The notes beneath the pieces were generated by a model. That model had not been told where the DNA came from and made no database searches. It was given only the letters and a program-made list of their open reading frames with translations. Positions 49,158-58,069 of a DNA stretch of 64,000 bases are shown here, in pieces (position 1 is the first letter of the stretch; each line of letters starts with the position of its first letter). The DNA is from Arthrobacter sp. PsM3 (GTDB taxonomy: Bacteria > Actinomycetota > Actinomycetes > Actinomycetales > Micrococcaceae): assembly GCF_030433895.1 (NCBI RefSeq), contig NZ_JARUXE010000026.1, forward strand, positions 1 through 64,000. Reading direction: 5' to 3'. The position numbers and the translations under genes were made by a program.

Positions 49158-49421
49158 TCAGCTGTTTTCCGGTGCCACCGGGCTGTCGGTTTCCTCCTGC
49201 TTGGCGGGCTCATCGGCCAGGCCGGCCGGCGTGAGATCCAGGTCCTCCAGATTCTCGGGGGCCTCGGGGGCTTCCCCGGTCTCGGCGGCCTTGAGCTTGC
49301 CTGTGTCGTCCAGAGCCGGGTTCGCGCCTTCGACGCCGGTGGGATCGGGCTTGCCGGAACCGCTCTCCGGCGCGGTGCTGGCAGCCTCGGTGTTCTCTGG
49401 CTGGGTTGTGTCGTCAGTCAT
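49158..49421 (-). CDS. Small acidic, disordered hypothetical protein
   Basis: This 87-residue protein is rich in Glu, Asp, Pro, Ala and Thr, with no hydrophobic core (for example NLEDLDLTPAGLADEPAKQE). AAGGGA lies 6 nt before the ATG. Its stop abuts the pta stop on the opposite strand. Such acidic tails are common in actinobacteria; no function is assigned. Confidence 0.65.
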   Translation of the reverse strand: MTDDTTQPENTEAASTAPESGSGKPDPTGVEGANPALDDTGKLKAAETGEAPEAPENLEDLDLTPAGLADEPAKQEETDSPVAPENS

Positions 49422-49615
49422 GAAAGTCCCTTCGTGAGTTGTCGAGTTGGTCCGCCGACTCTAGGCGCCCGCCGCGGCTTTCGCAACGAATAGGCTCCCG
49501 TGCCGGTCCGGCAATTTATAGTGGGTCCCACGGAGCGCTCCGCCAGGCTCCGGCGTGATGCCCGTCCCGACGCACCCTCCGGGGTCAGCGCAGAAGCCAA
49601 GGCGTAGGAGGCCCC

Positions 49616-50785
49616 ATGCTCGTGCTCGTTATCAACTCAGGCTCGTCCTCGCTGAAGTACCAGGTCCGCGACGTCGAGGCCGGCAGCGTGCTCGCCGAGG
49701 GACTGGTCGAGAAGATCGGCATGGGCTCCGGCGGCGAGGGCGACGGCGCGCCCGAGGGCCCCCGCGACCACGCGGAGGCCCTGGAACTGGTGGACGCGGA
49801 GATCCACAAGGCGCTCGGGGACCGGGTGCTCGACGCCGTCGGGCACCGGGTGGTGCATGGCGGGGAGCGATTCGCCGAGCCGGTCCTGGTCAACAACGAG
49901 ATCACCCGCGCCATCGAACGGCTCAACCCGCTGGCACCCCTGCACAACCCGGCGAACGTCCTCGGCATCCGCGCTATCTCGAAGAAGTGGCCGGACATGC
50001 CGCAGGTCGCCGTGTTCGACACCGCCTTCCACCGCACCCTGCCCGAGCACGCCTGGCGCTATGCGGTCCCGGACGAGCTCTACACCAACCACGGGATCCG
50101 CCGCTACGGCTTCCACGGCACCTCGCACGAATACGTATCGCACCGGGCGGCGGCGCTGCTGGACGTCCCGGTGGATGAGTTCGACGCCGTCATCGCCCAC
50201 CTTGGCAACGGGGCCTCGGTCACGGCGATCCGCGGCGGCCACTCGGTGGACACCTCCATGGGCTTCACCCCGCTGGAGGGCCTGGTGATGGGCACCCGCT
50301 CCGGTGACCTGGACCCGTCCATCCTCGTGTTCCTCGGCCGGGCCGGCTGGTCCCCTGAGGACCTCGACTCCATGCTCAACCGCCAGTCCGGGCTCAAGGG
50401 CCTCGCCGGCAACAACGACATGCGCTCGGTGGTGGAGGCCGCGGAAGCCGGCGATTCCAGGGCCGCCATGGCGCTCGCCGTCGCCTCCTACCGCCTCGCG
50501 AAGTACATCGGCGGCTACCACGTGGCCGTTGGCGGCGCGAAGGCCCTCGTGTTCACCGCCGGGATCGGGGAGAACTCGCACCAGTTCCGCACCCTCGTGG
50601 CGGAGCGGCTGGGTGCCCTGGGCATAGAGCTCGACGCCGGCCTGAACCGGGAGCGGTCCAAGGAACCCCGCGTGATCTCCTCACCGTCCTCGGCCATCCC
50701 GGTGCTCGTGGTGCCCACCGACGAGGAGCGCGCCATCGCCGAGGCCACGTCCGCCGTCGTCGCCGGCTCATCGGTTGCTCCGTAA
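49616..50785 (+). CDS. ackA: Acetate kinase AckA
   Basis: AckA converts acetyl phosphate and ADP to acetate and ATP, working with Pta. The 389-residue protein has the ASKHA-fold signatures VLVINSGSSSLKYQV, GHRVVHGGERF, YGFHGTSHEYVSHR, HLGNGASVTAI and FTAGIGENSHQFR. AGGAGG lies 5 nt before the ATG. The last coding bases GTTGCTCCG and the following TAACGGCC recur near 59216. Confidence 0.96.
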   Translation: MLVLVINSGSSSLKYQVRDVEAGSVLAEGLVEKIGMGSGGEGDGAPEGPRDHAEALELVDAEIHKALGDRVLDAVGHRVVHGGERFAEPVLVNNEITRAIERLNPLAPLHNPANVLGIRAISKKWPDMPQVAVFDTAFHRTLPEHAWRYAVPDELYTNHGIRRYGFHGTSHEYVSHRAAALLDVPVDEFDAVIAHLGNGASVTAIRGGHSVDTSMGFTPLEGLVMGTRSGDLDPSILVFLGRAGWSPEDLDSMLNRQSGLKGLAGNNDMRSVVEAAEAGDSRAAMALAVASYRLAKYIGGYHVAVGGAKALVFTAGIGENSHQFRTLVAERLGALGIELDAGLNRERSKEPRVISSPSSAIPVLVVPTDEERAIAEATSAVVAGSSVAP

Positions 50786-50933
50786 CGGCCCCTATGGCGG
50801 GTGAAGAGCTGGGGAGGCAGGGCTTGTGATCGGATCCGCGTCATTCGTGATCAGTGCCTGGAACCCGCGACCATTCGCCTCATCTCTGCTCAGTCCCGGC
50901 AGGGCTTAGGACTCTGCGGGTTTGGGACTCACC

Positions 50934-51071
50934 CATTCACCACGAATGGCCGCTATGCTGCGCGCCCGGCCGCCCATCTGACACGAATGGCCACTACCGG
51001 AGCCCTCCGGGCCGCCCATCTGACGCAAATGGCCTCTAAGAGGGTGGGTATGGCGGCCACTTGTGACGAAT
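50934..51071. repeat. Four dispersed GGCCGCTA-family repeats
   Basis: Three forward copies (50934-50957 with CACGAATGGCCGCTATG; 50973-50997 with ACGAATGGCCACTAC; 51015-51040 with GCAAATGGCCTCTAAG) precede one reverse copy (51048-51071, TATGGCGGCCACTTGTGACG). They fill the 358-bp gap between ackA and the MatC-like gene, in which I see no gene. Confidence 0.8.
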
Positions 51072-51143
51072 CGATGAAGTTCGCCGCACTAACCGGGTTG
51101 GAAGCCGGCCCGCCGCGCCGTGACAGGCAACGGGCGGCCCCGG

Positions 51144-52586
51144 TTACATGATGCCGGTGGGTACCAGCAGAGCCCAGGCAAGAGCCGGGGCAACCAGCAC
51201 CACTCCGCCCGCGTAGGCCATCAGCTGGCGGTAGACCCGCTGCCGGTCGTTCGCGCGGGCATTGGCCACCACCAGCGCGCCGTCGGTGGAGAAGGGGGAG
51301 ACATCCACGACGGTGGCAGCGATGGCCAGCGCCGCGACCGTTCCGGAGGCGCTCAGTGAGCTGGTGGCCAACAACGGACCCGCCAGAGGGATGAACGCAG
51401 TCAGCAGCGCCGTGGACGAGGCGAACGCTGAGCCAACGCCGATCACGTAACAGAGGACAAGCGCGACCAACAGCGGGGCACCCAGGGCCAGAGCCTGCTC
51501 GGCGAGAGTGTCGATGACGCCGACGTGCTGAAGTAGGGAAACGTAGGTGATCATGCCCGCCACCAGCAGGACCGTGGACCAGGAGATGCCGCCGATGAAC
51601 GTTTGATGTTCTTTGATGTTCACCAGCGCCAGCAGGAGTCCGGCCGAGAGGGCCACAAAGCCGATCGGCATGTGGAAACCCAGGGTGCACCCGAGCATCA
51701 CCGCGATCAGCACCAGCGTGAGGATCTGCTGGCCGCGGGGCCGGCTGGTCCGGGCGGTATCGAGATCGGCATCCTGGCCGCTTTCGCCGTCGCGCAGCTT
51801 GCCGAGGAGGGCGAACAGAACGATGGTCAGTACGGAGAGGATGAGATTGAGGGCGAAGCTGGCAACGAAGAGTGCGCCCTGGGAGACGGGAAATCCGTTT
51901 TCCAGCGCGATGTCATGCACCAACACGCCAGCCACGGAGAGCGGGGAGAATCCGCCGGCGTGGGCGCCGTTGATGATGAACGCACCCATCAGTACAGGAT
52001 GGATGCGGGACTCGTAAGCGAATCCGATGGCCGCCGGTGCCAGCAGTGCGACGGCGGCAGGAGAGAAGGTGCCCAGTGCCGTGAGCGCGGCCGCGAGCAG
52101 GAAGAACACCCAGGGCAGCAGCAGCGTCTTGCCCCTGACGAGGCGCACGCAGTTCTGGACGATGACGTCGATGGTGCCGTTCCTCTGGGCCATGCTGAAG
52201 AAGTAGGTGACTCCGATGATCGTCAGAACGATGCTGGCAGGGAATTCCGCAAGGATCTCCCTGTCAGTCATTCCGAGCATGAAATAACCGACGCCGAAGG
52301 ATGCGACCAGACCCATCACCCCGATGTTCAGAGGCCATTTTGTGGCGACGATAAACATTATGACGAGGATGACGAGCGGGATGATCTGGACAGCGGTCAT
52401 GGTCGTCTCCGGTCTGGTGTTGGCCGCCGGGTTGAAGAAGTCACCCCCCAGCAGATGGGCGGCCAGTCCCAGGATCGCGAAACCGGCCACCGCCATCAGT
52501 AGGATACGGCGGCGGATAGGACGCCTGGGACCGTCGTCCCGAGTCTCAACCGCTGGGGCAGGGGCGCGGCGCGCAGTCTCAGTCAT
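51144..52586 (-). CDS. MatC-like dicarboxylate/SLC13-type carrier
   Basis: This 480-residue polytopic membrane protein has about 12-13 helices and an N-terminal segment (VQIIPLVILVIMFIVATKWP, then LNIGVMGLVASFGVGYFML) matching the MatC N-terminal domain of dicarboxylate (malonate) carriers in the ion-transporter superfamily. TLGTFSPAAVALLAPAAIGF-like and SAFASSTALLTAFIPLAGPL-like loops correspond to the two re-entrant hairpins. It is expected to take up an anionic di- or tricarboxylate. It is the last gene of the LysR-divergent locus, 153 nt after the solute-binding protein gene. The substrate is unknown. Confidence 0.8.
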   Translation of the reverse strand: MTETARRAPAPAVETRDDGPRRPIRRRILLMAVAGFAILGLAAHLLGGDFFNPAANTRPETTMTAVQIIPLVILVIMFIVATKWPLNIGVMGLVASFGVGYFMLGMTDREILAEFPASIVLTIIGVTYFFSMAQRNGTIDVIVQNCVRLVRGKTLLLPWVFFLLAAALTALGTFSPAAVALLAPAAIGFAYESRIHPVLMGAFIINGAHAGGFSPLSVAGVLVHDIALENGFPVSQGALFVASFALNLILSVLTIVLFALLGKLRDGESGQDADLDTARTSRPRGQQILTLVLIAVMLGCTLGFHMPIGFVALSAGLLLALVNIKEHQTFIGGISWSTVLLVAGMITYVSLLQHVGVIDTLAEQALALGAPLLVALVLCYVIGVGSAFASSTALLTAFIPLAGPLLATSSLSASGTVAALAIAATVVDVSPFSTDGALVVANARANDRQRVYRQLMAYAGGVVLVAPALAWALLVPTGIM

Positions 52587-52663
52587 GGTGGTCTCCTCAG
52601 AGAGTAGCTCCTGCGAGGGGGCGCGGCGGCGCGGCCGGAGGCCTCGGGGAGGGGGCGTTGAAA

Positions 52664-52726
52664 CAGCGGGGCGGCCGTCGTTGCGATGAGTCGGCGATCC
52701 GAGTGACCGCCTTGGCCGCCCCGCTG
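52664..52726. repeat. 13-bp inverted repeat between the binding-protein and MatC-like genes
   Basis: CAGCGGGGCGGCC (52664-52676) and its exact complement (52714-52726) enclose 37 nt. It lies between the two genes and could reduce transcription into the MatC gene or stabilise the upstream mRNA. Confidence 0.6.
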
Positions 52727-52739
52727 CAGTCTGCGGGGT

Positions 52740-53858
52740 TCAGCCGATGTAGCCGAAGATCCGGTTCCAGATGGCCTGGTCTTCCTTGCCGCGGCGAGCC
52801 AGATCCTCCGGAGTTCCGCGATGGGGAAGCCCTGTGTTCATGGCTGGCAGCTGGATATCCATCACCTTGGGGGCCGGCGCGGCCGAGTCGGCAGGGTATT
52901 CGCCTATCTGGGAGAAGACGCTGGATCCGCGTTTGCTGAGGTTCCAGTTCATGAACAGCTGGGCTGCGGCCGGGTGCTGGGCGGTGGGGGTCATGCCCAG
53001 GAAGTAGTCGTAGAGCGCGAATCCTTCCGTGGGGACTACGAACTTCACTGGCGCGTTATTGTTTGCTGCGATGTTGACGCTGCTGACCACGGCCGTGGCT
53101 ACCTGGATTTCACCCCGGGAAAGGCTTTCCTGCTGCGCGCCGGAGGAATCGAAGATCCGTGGCTGCTGAGCCGCGTACCCCTTGAGGTAGTCCTCGCCGA
53201 GGGCATCGAATTGGAAGCGCACCAGGGATGCCGAGCTGCCGCCGGCGCCGACCTGAGTGGTGCCGATTTTTCCTTTCCATTTCGGATCCAGCAGGTCCTG
53301 CCAGGACTTTGGGGCGTCGGCCTCGCTGACCAGGGCTGTGTTGTAGGCGAAGGTGAACGCCGGGTCGAAGACACGGTAGAACTTCCCGCCGTCGTTCTTC
53401 ACCGTGTCATCCAACTGGTCGAAGTTGGGCACCTTGTGCGGAGTGAAGGCGCCTGCCTTGTTCATGGCGGATACCGAGGAGAACTCGGAGGTGCGGATGA
53501 CGTCGGCCCCCAGCTTCTTGGCGCCCTGTTCGCTGAGCACGCGTTCCAGCAAACGGTTGGGTACCAGCCGGACCAGGTTCACTTTGATTCCGGTGTCCTG
53601 GGTGAAGGCTTTGATGACTTCCTTCTCGCTGTTTTCCACATAGCCGCTGTAGAGGCTGATGGAACCCTCGGCCTTGGCCTTGGCGAACAGATCGCTGTCT
53701 GCCACGGTCTGGCCGTCGATCACGAGGTCGGAGGTGGTGGAGAGGGATTCGGCCTTGCTGACCAGAGTGACGGTCTTGGGGGCGCTGCAGGCACCGGCGG
53801 TGACCGCCAGTGCCGCGGCGGCCAGCACCGACGTCGTTGTCTTGAGGATGTTTTTCAT
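52740..53858 (-). CDS. ABC importer extracellular solute-binding lipoprotein
   Basis: This 372-residue lipoprotein has a signal peptide ending VTAGAC (Cys24). The mature part resembles Fe3+/2-aminoethylphosphonate-type (cluster D, family 1/8) binding proteins: GSISLYSGYVENSEKEVIKAF, read as SISLYSGYVENSEKEVIKAF, then FTQDTGIKVNLVRL and WQDLLDPKWKGKIGTTQVGAGG, as WQDLLDPKWKGKIGTT. The start follows GGAG. An upstream open frame continuing to 54515 lies inside the permease gene and is not real. The ATG overlaps the permease stop (ATGA). The ligand is not defined. Confidence 0.87.
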   Translation of the reverse strand: MKNILKTTTSVLAAAALAVTAGACSAPKTVTLVSKAESLSTTSDLVIDGQTVADSDLFAKAKAEGSISLYSGYVENSEKEVIKAFTQDTGIKVNLVRLVPNRLLERVLSEQGAKKLGADVIRTSEFSSVSAMNKAGAFTPHKVPNFDQLDDTVKNDGGKFYRVFDPAFTFAYNTALVSEADAPKSWQDLLDPKWKGKIGTTQVGAGGSSASLVRFQFDALGEDYLKGYAAQQPRIFDSSGAQQESLSRGEIQVATAVVSSVNIAANNNAPVKFVVPTEGFALYDYFLGMTPTAQHPAAAQLFMNWNLSKRGSSVFSQIGEYPADSAAPAPKVMDIQLPAMNTGLPHRGTPEDLARRGKEDQAIWNRIFGYIG

Positions 53859-55663
53859 CGTGCTTCTCCATTGGTTGCGCGGGCGCCGAAGGCCTTCGCG
53901 AGGACGACCAGGGCCAGGATGACCAGGATGTAGAGCAGGCTGGTCGATGCTGCGGAGCGCAGCGCGCCGTTGTCGTAGTTGTCGAAGACCACAATTGCCA
54001 GTAGTCGGGTGTTGGAGGTGAAGAGGAACAGCGCTGCGGACAGCTCCCGCATCGCCAGCATCAGCAGCAACAGGACGGTGGACATAACGCCTGTCTTCAT
54101 CAGCGGCAGCGTCACATAGGACACCGCACGCGCCCTGGTGGACCCAAGAAGCACTGCGCTGTCCTCCAGGTCCTTGTCCACCTGCAGGATGCTCGCTGAC
54201 ATGCCCCGGTAGCCCTGGGGAAGGTAGATCGCGATGAAGGCGATGATCAGCACCACGATGGTTCCGTATACGGGGAGCGGCAATACCAGCCAGGTCCAGA
54301 GCAGGCCCAGGCCCATGACGATCGCCGGGATGGCGAGGGGGAGCATCGCCACGAACTCCAAGCTCTTCCGGCCCGGGGTTTTTGTCCTGTACACGATGTA
54401 GCTGAGGTAGAACGCCAGCGCGGCACCCAGGACTGCGACGCAGACGGCCACCATCACGCTGTTCCGTGCGGCATCCAGGAATGTGGCGGACTGCAGCGTC
54501 TGAAAGAGCGACCAAAAGGAGAGCGCATCTTCGCCGAATAGCTGGCTCAGGTTCGATACGTAGGGCGAGGACTGCAGTGAGGCCAGGAGGAGAGCCACCA
54601 CAGGCAACACGATTGCCAGGGCGAAGTACCCCAGCGCGAAGGCCAGGCCCACGCCGCGGAGCTTGCCGATGTCCATCATGCGGGGCTTCATGCCCTTGCC
54701 GGAGACAGTGGTGAAGTTCCTTTTCATCACCACACGCTGCTGGATTGCAGTGACGGCGATCAGGACCACGGTCAGGACGACGGCGACCGCTGCGGCTTCG
54801 TTGCCTCGTGCCGGTGCGGAGTTCATCAGGCGGTAGATGAAGGTGGGGAGTGTCTCAATCTGACCGGGAGTGCCGATCATCTGGGCGACCGGAAAGTTTT
54901 CCATGGTCAGGGCAAAGATCAGCACGCCGGAGCCGAGAATCGCTGGAGTGACCAGAGGGAAGGTGACGGTGCTCAGGATCTTGCCGAGAGAGCCGCCGTG
55001 GACGCTGGCGGCTTCCTCGAGATCAGGGTTCATGAGGGTCATGGCGCCGTGGATCAGCAGGAACGCATACGGTGCGTAGTACAGGGCCAGTACGAAGATC
55101 AGGCCGGGCATCGTGTAGACATTGAAAAGGTTGCCCAAGCCGATGCCGCGGGTGAGCAGGTTCAGGTAGCCCGTGGCGGGCCCGGCCAGCAGTGACCAGG
55201 CGAGTGCGCCCACGAGGGAGGGCAGGAACATCGGGGCGATGCCGATGAAGTAGATGACGGCTTTGCCCCAGATGTTTGTCCTGGCCGCGAGAAAGGCCAG
55301 GGTTCCACCGATGAACATGGCCAACACCGAAGCGGATGTTGCCACCACCAGGGAATTGGTCAGTGCGGTTACCGACTGGTGGGAGGAGAGGATCTTGAAG
55401 TTCTCCAGCGTCAGCCCGCTGAGTCCGATCGAACCTGGCCGGGGCGTGGAGCTGCTGAATGCAGAAATCAGGATCAGGGCCACGGGCATGAGGATCAGGA
55501 TGGCCAGCAGGGCCAGCATCAGCCACGTGGGCATGGACTTCCTGAACTGATGGCCAAGTTGACCGCCCATCCGGCGTCGGGGCTGCGGACTGGGCTTCTC
55601 ACGGGGCGGCGTGCCTGGCCGCTGATCTGGTTGCCGGCGGAGGTCTGTCGTGGCGGCGGACAT
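53855..55663 (-). CDS. ABC importer permease with two fused membrane domains
   Basis: This 602-residue protein carries two MetI-like permease domains in one chain, the arrangement of AfuB/FbpB-type iron and phosphonate importers. Each half has about six helices and an EAA loop: first LEEAASVHGGSLGKILSTV, second LEDSAVLLGSTRARAVSYV. The N-terminal 35 residues are Arg/Pro-rich. Start and stop overlap with the ATPase and binding-protein genes, so the three are co-translated. Confidence 0.9.
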   Translation of the reverse strand: MSAATTDLRRQPDQRPGTPPREKPSPQPRRRMGGQLGHQFRKSMPTWLMLALLAILILMPVALILISAFSSSTPRPGSIGLSGLTLENFKILSSHQSVTALTNSLVVATSASVLAMFIGGTLAFLAARTNIWGKAVIYFIGIAPMFLPSLVGALAWSLLAGPATGYLNLLTRGIGLGNLFNVYTMPGLIFVLALYYAPYAFLLIHGAMTLMNPDLEEAASVHGGSLGKILSTVTFPLVTPAILGSGVLIFALTMENFPVAQMIGTPGQIETLPTFIYRLMNSAPARGNEAAAVAVVLTVVLIAVTAIQQRVVMKRNFTTVSGKGMKPRMMDIGKLRGVGLAFALGYFALAIVLPVVALLLASLQSSPYVSNLSQLFGEDALSFWSLFQTLQSATFLDAARNSVMVAVCVAVLGAALAFYLSYIVYRTKTPGRKSLEFVAMLPLAIPAIVMGLGLLWTWLVLPLPVYGTIVVLIIAFIAIYLPQGYRGMSASILQVDKDLEDSAVLLGSTRARAVSYVTLPLMKTGVMSTVLLLLMLAMRELSAALFLFTSNTRLLAIVVFDNYDNGALRSAASTSLLYILVILALVVLAKAFGARATNGEAR

Positions 55664-56748
55664 CAGGCCACCTCGGCCGGGAGAATCTGGATGTCGGACG
55701 GGCTCGCTGTAACCCAGACCCTGTTGCCTTTTCCGGCTGGCGGGCCGTCGCGGCGGGAAACGAGGGCCTCAATGGCGGGGCCGCCGTCAAGCTCGATCAG
55801 GTAGCGCACGTTCGAGCCCTGGTAGCTGGCCACCGAGACTTCGCCGGCCCAGTTGTTGGAGTCAGCGTCTGGCCTCTGCCCGGAGACGATGACGTCTTCC
55901 GGGCGGATGCAAGCCTTGATGGCGTCACCGTCGAGCGTGTAATCGACAGTGGTCAGTTCGAGCCTGTGCTCCGCCATTTTGTACGTGCCGGGGTGGCCGT
56001 TCTTGAGCACAGGAAAGATGTTGGTGACACCCAGAAAGTCGGCGATTGAGGCGCTGGCCGGGTTCTCGTAGATGTCTCCGGGGCTTCCGACCTGGGCGAG
56101 CTTGCCGTTCTGCATGAGTGCGATCCGGTCCGCGAGGGCCAGGGCTTCGCCCTGGTCGTGGGTGACGTACACGCAGGTCAGGTTGAGCTTCTGCTGCAGT
56201 GCGCGGAGTTCGATCCGCAGGCGGTCCCGGAGTCTGGCGTCAAGGTTGGAGAGTGGCTCGTCCAGCAGCAGGACGCTGGGGCGCATCACGAGGCTGCGGG
56301 CCAGGGCCACTCGCTGCATCTGGCCGCCGGAGAGGAGGCTGGCGCCGCGTTTCTGGAACCCGTCCAGACCCACGAGGTGGAGTGCCTCGTCGACGCGGTC
56401 CGTGATTTCCTTCTTGCCAAGGTTCTTCATCTGGAGCGGAAAGGCGACATTTTCGAAGATGGTTCGATGCGGCCATACGGCGTACGACTGAAAGACCATG
56501 CCCACGTTGCGTTTGTGGGAGGGGATGTTGATGTTCTTTTCGCTGTCGAACACCACCTGGTCTCCGATGGTGATTCTGCCGCGGACAGGGGTTTCCAGTC
56601 CGGCGATGCAGCGCATGGTGCTGGTCTTGCCGCAGCCAGACTTGCCCAGCAGCACCAGGGAGTGCCCGTCCTCGATTTCGGCGTTGACGCCTTTGACAGC
56701 GTAGGTATCGCCGTATTTCAGGTCGATGTTCTCCAAAGTGACTTTCAT
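55663..56748 (-). CDS. ABC importer ATP-binding protein
   Basis: This 361-residue ATPase has Walker A GKSGCGKTST, a Q-loop VFQSYAVWPHRT, signature LLSGGQMQRVALARSL, Walker B VLLLDEPLSNLD, H-loop YVTHDQGEALALADRI, and a C-terminal TOBE domain with IRPEDVIVSGQRP. It is of the PotA/FbpC/MalK kind and pairs with the double permease and binding protein downstream. It lies 36 nt after the PrpF-like gene. Confidence 0.93.
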   Translation of the reverse strand: MKVTLENIDLKYGDTYAVKGVNAEIEDGHSLVLLGKSGCGKTSTMRCIAGLETPVRGRITIGDQVVFDSEKNINIPSHKRNVGMVFQSYAVWPHRTIFENVAFPLQMKNLGKKEITDRVDEALHLVGLDGFQKRGASLLSGGQMQRVALARSLVMRPSVLLLDEPLSNLDARLRDRLRIELRALQQKLNLTCVYVTHDQGEALALADRIALMQNGKLAQVGSPGDIYENPASASIADFLGVTNIFPVLKNGHPGTYKMAEHRLELTTVDYTLDGDAIKACIRPEDVIVSGQRPDADSNNWAGEVSVASYQGSNVRYLIELDGGPAIEALVSRRDGPPAGKGNRVWVTASPSDIQILPAEVA

Positions 56749-56784
56749 TGTCCGACTCCTTTGTCTTGGTCTGTTTGTGCGCAG

Positions 56785-57927
56785 TTAGGCGCTGGCCCGC
56801 ACAGTGGCGGTCGCGCGGGTGAAGATGATGGATTCGCTGATGACGCGGGCGGCTCGTTCGAGTCCGATCCGGGCAGGGCGCCCGAACGGATCAACGGTGG
56901 CGACGGTGGCGATGATGCCGGCGGCGGTGCCGATCCGGAGATGAGTAGCGGCGTCGGGAGGCGTCTGAATTGCGCCGCCGGCCAGGGCGGCGTTGACTAC
57001 CGTTCCAGCCGTGATGGCAGCGGTGGCGATGCCGACGGCGGATGTCAGCCCGATGGCGGGGTGCGGGGCGTGCATGGAGAGCGTCCGAATCGAGACGTCA
57101 TAGGCCGACCCGCTGATGTGCTGGCCCCCGGTGGTGACGAAGTCCCTGGCGGGGCCAACAATCGCCACCTTGGGTACTGCATGGTCAACCGGTGAGCCGG
57201 CGGACCGGAGGCCCATGCGTACGGAGGCAGCGCTTCGGATTTCGGTGAGGACGGGCACGAACTCCGAGAGTTCGGCCAGGCTCTCGGTTCCGGTGAGTCC
57301 CAGGCTTGCTGCGGCCACCAGAACCATCGGCGCCCCGGCGTCGATCATGGTGACCAAATAATTCCGGCCGTCTACGGAAAGTTCTTCGCGTGCGTGTCTG
57401 GTGGGTAGGGCAGAGCCGGTGCTCCCGCCCGCGGGGTCGAGGAAGGCAAGGGTGACGGGAACCCCGGTGGCCAGGGTGCCAGGCACTTGGGCTTCGCCAA
57501 AGGCGGGCAGCTTGCCGTCGGGGGTGGAGACATCGGCTTCGAGCCGTGTGCCGGTGTTCAGGTTGCGCATCCGGACGAGGGTGGTTCCCGGTGTGGCGCA
57601 CACAAAACCGTGGCTCACCGCGTAGAGGGCAATGGCCGTCGCGCAGTTTCCGCAGTTGCTGCCCCATTCGACGCGGCCGTCGCCAATGCCGACCTGTGCG
57701 AAGAGGTAGTCAACATCAACATCGTCATCGGAGGCGGCCGAGACGACGGCCGCTTTGGAGGTCGTGGATGTGGCGCCGCCGACGCCGTCGATCTGGCGGG
57801 GGTCCGCGGCGTTGAAAGTGTCAATCAGGAGGGCCTCGATCTGGTCCCTCGACGCCGGGACATCCTGGCCGTCAAACAGCCAGCATTTGCTGGTTCCACC
57901 CCTGACCAGGGTTGCTGGAATTCTCAA
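56785..57927 (-). CDS. PrpF-family isomerase/tautomerase
   Basis: This 380-residue protein of the PrpF family (diaminopimelate-epimerase fold) starts RIPATLVRGGTSKCWLFD and has WGSNCGNCATAIALYAV (active-site Cys region) and AGAPMVLV. Relatives are 2-methylaconitate cis-trans isomerase (PrpF), 4-oxalomesaconate tautomerase (GalD) and aconitate isomerase. It is the first gene of the minus-strand operon, divergent from lysR. The substrate is thus likely an unsaturated tricarboxylate or dicarboxylate also carried by the adjacent transporters. No prpB, prpC, prpD or gal genes are in the window. Confidence 0.88.
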   Translation of the reverse strand: MRIPATLVRGGTSKCWLFDGQDVPASRDQIEALLIDTFNAADPRQIDGVGGATSTTSKAAVVSAASDDDVDVDYLFAQVGIGDGRVEWGSNCGNCATAIALYAVSHGFVCATPGTTLVRMRNLNTGTRLEADVSTPDGKLPAFGEAQVPGTLATGVPVTLAFLDPAGGSTGSALPTRHAREELSVDGRNYLVTMIDAGAPMVLVAAASLGLTGTESLAELSEFVPVLTEIRSAASVRMGLRSAGSPVDHAVPKVAIVGPARDFVTTGGQHISGSAYDVSIRTLSMHAPHPAIGLTSAVGIATAAITAGTVVNAALAGGAIQTPPDAATHLRIGTAAGIIATVATVDPFGRPARIGLERAARVISESIIFTRATATVRASA

Positions 57928-58069
57928 TGGATTCTCGATTCGAAAGTAGTTGTTGTCCGGGCCAGCACGGCGCCTGTGTGGCCTCGGTCATATCTACCTT
58001 CGGGGTTGAAAGAGTTGAGCACAATGTTCATCTTCTTTGAGTGGCTTAACTTGAACTACACTCTGTCCT

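Noticed and set aside
52740..54515. 591-residue open frame including the binding protein
   Set aside because: Its first 219 residues are an out-of-frame reading of the permease gene; the lipoprotein signal at 53858 is the true start.
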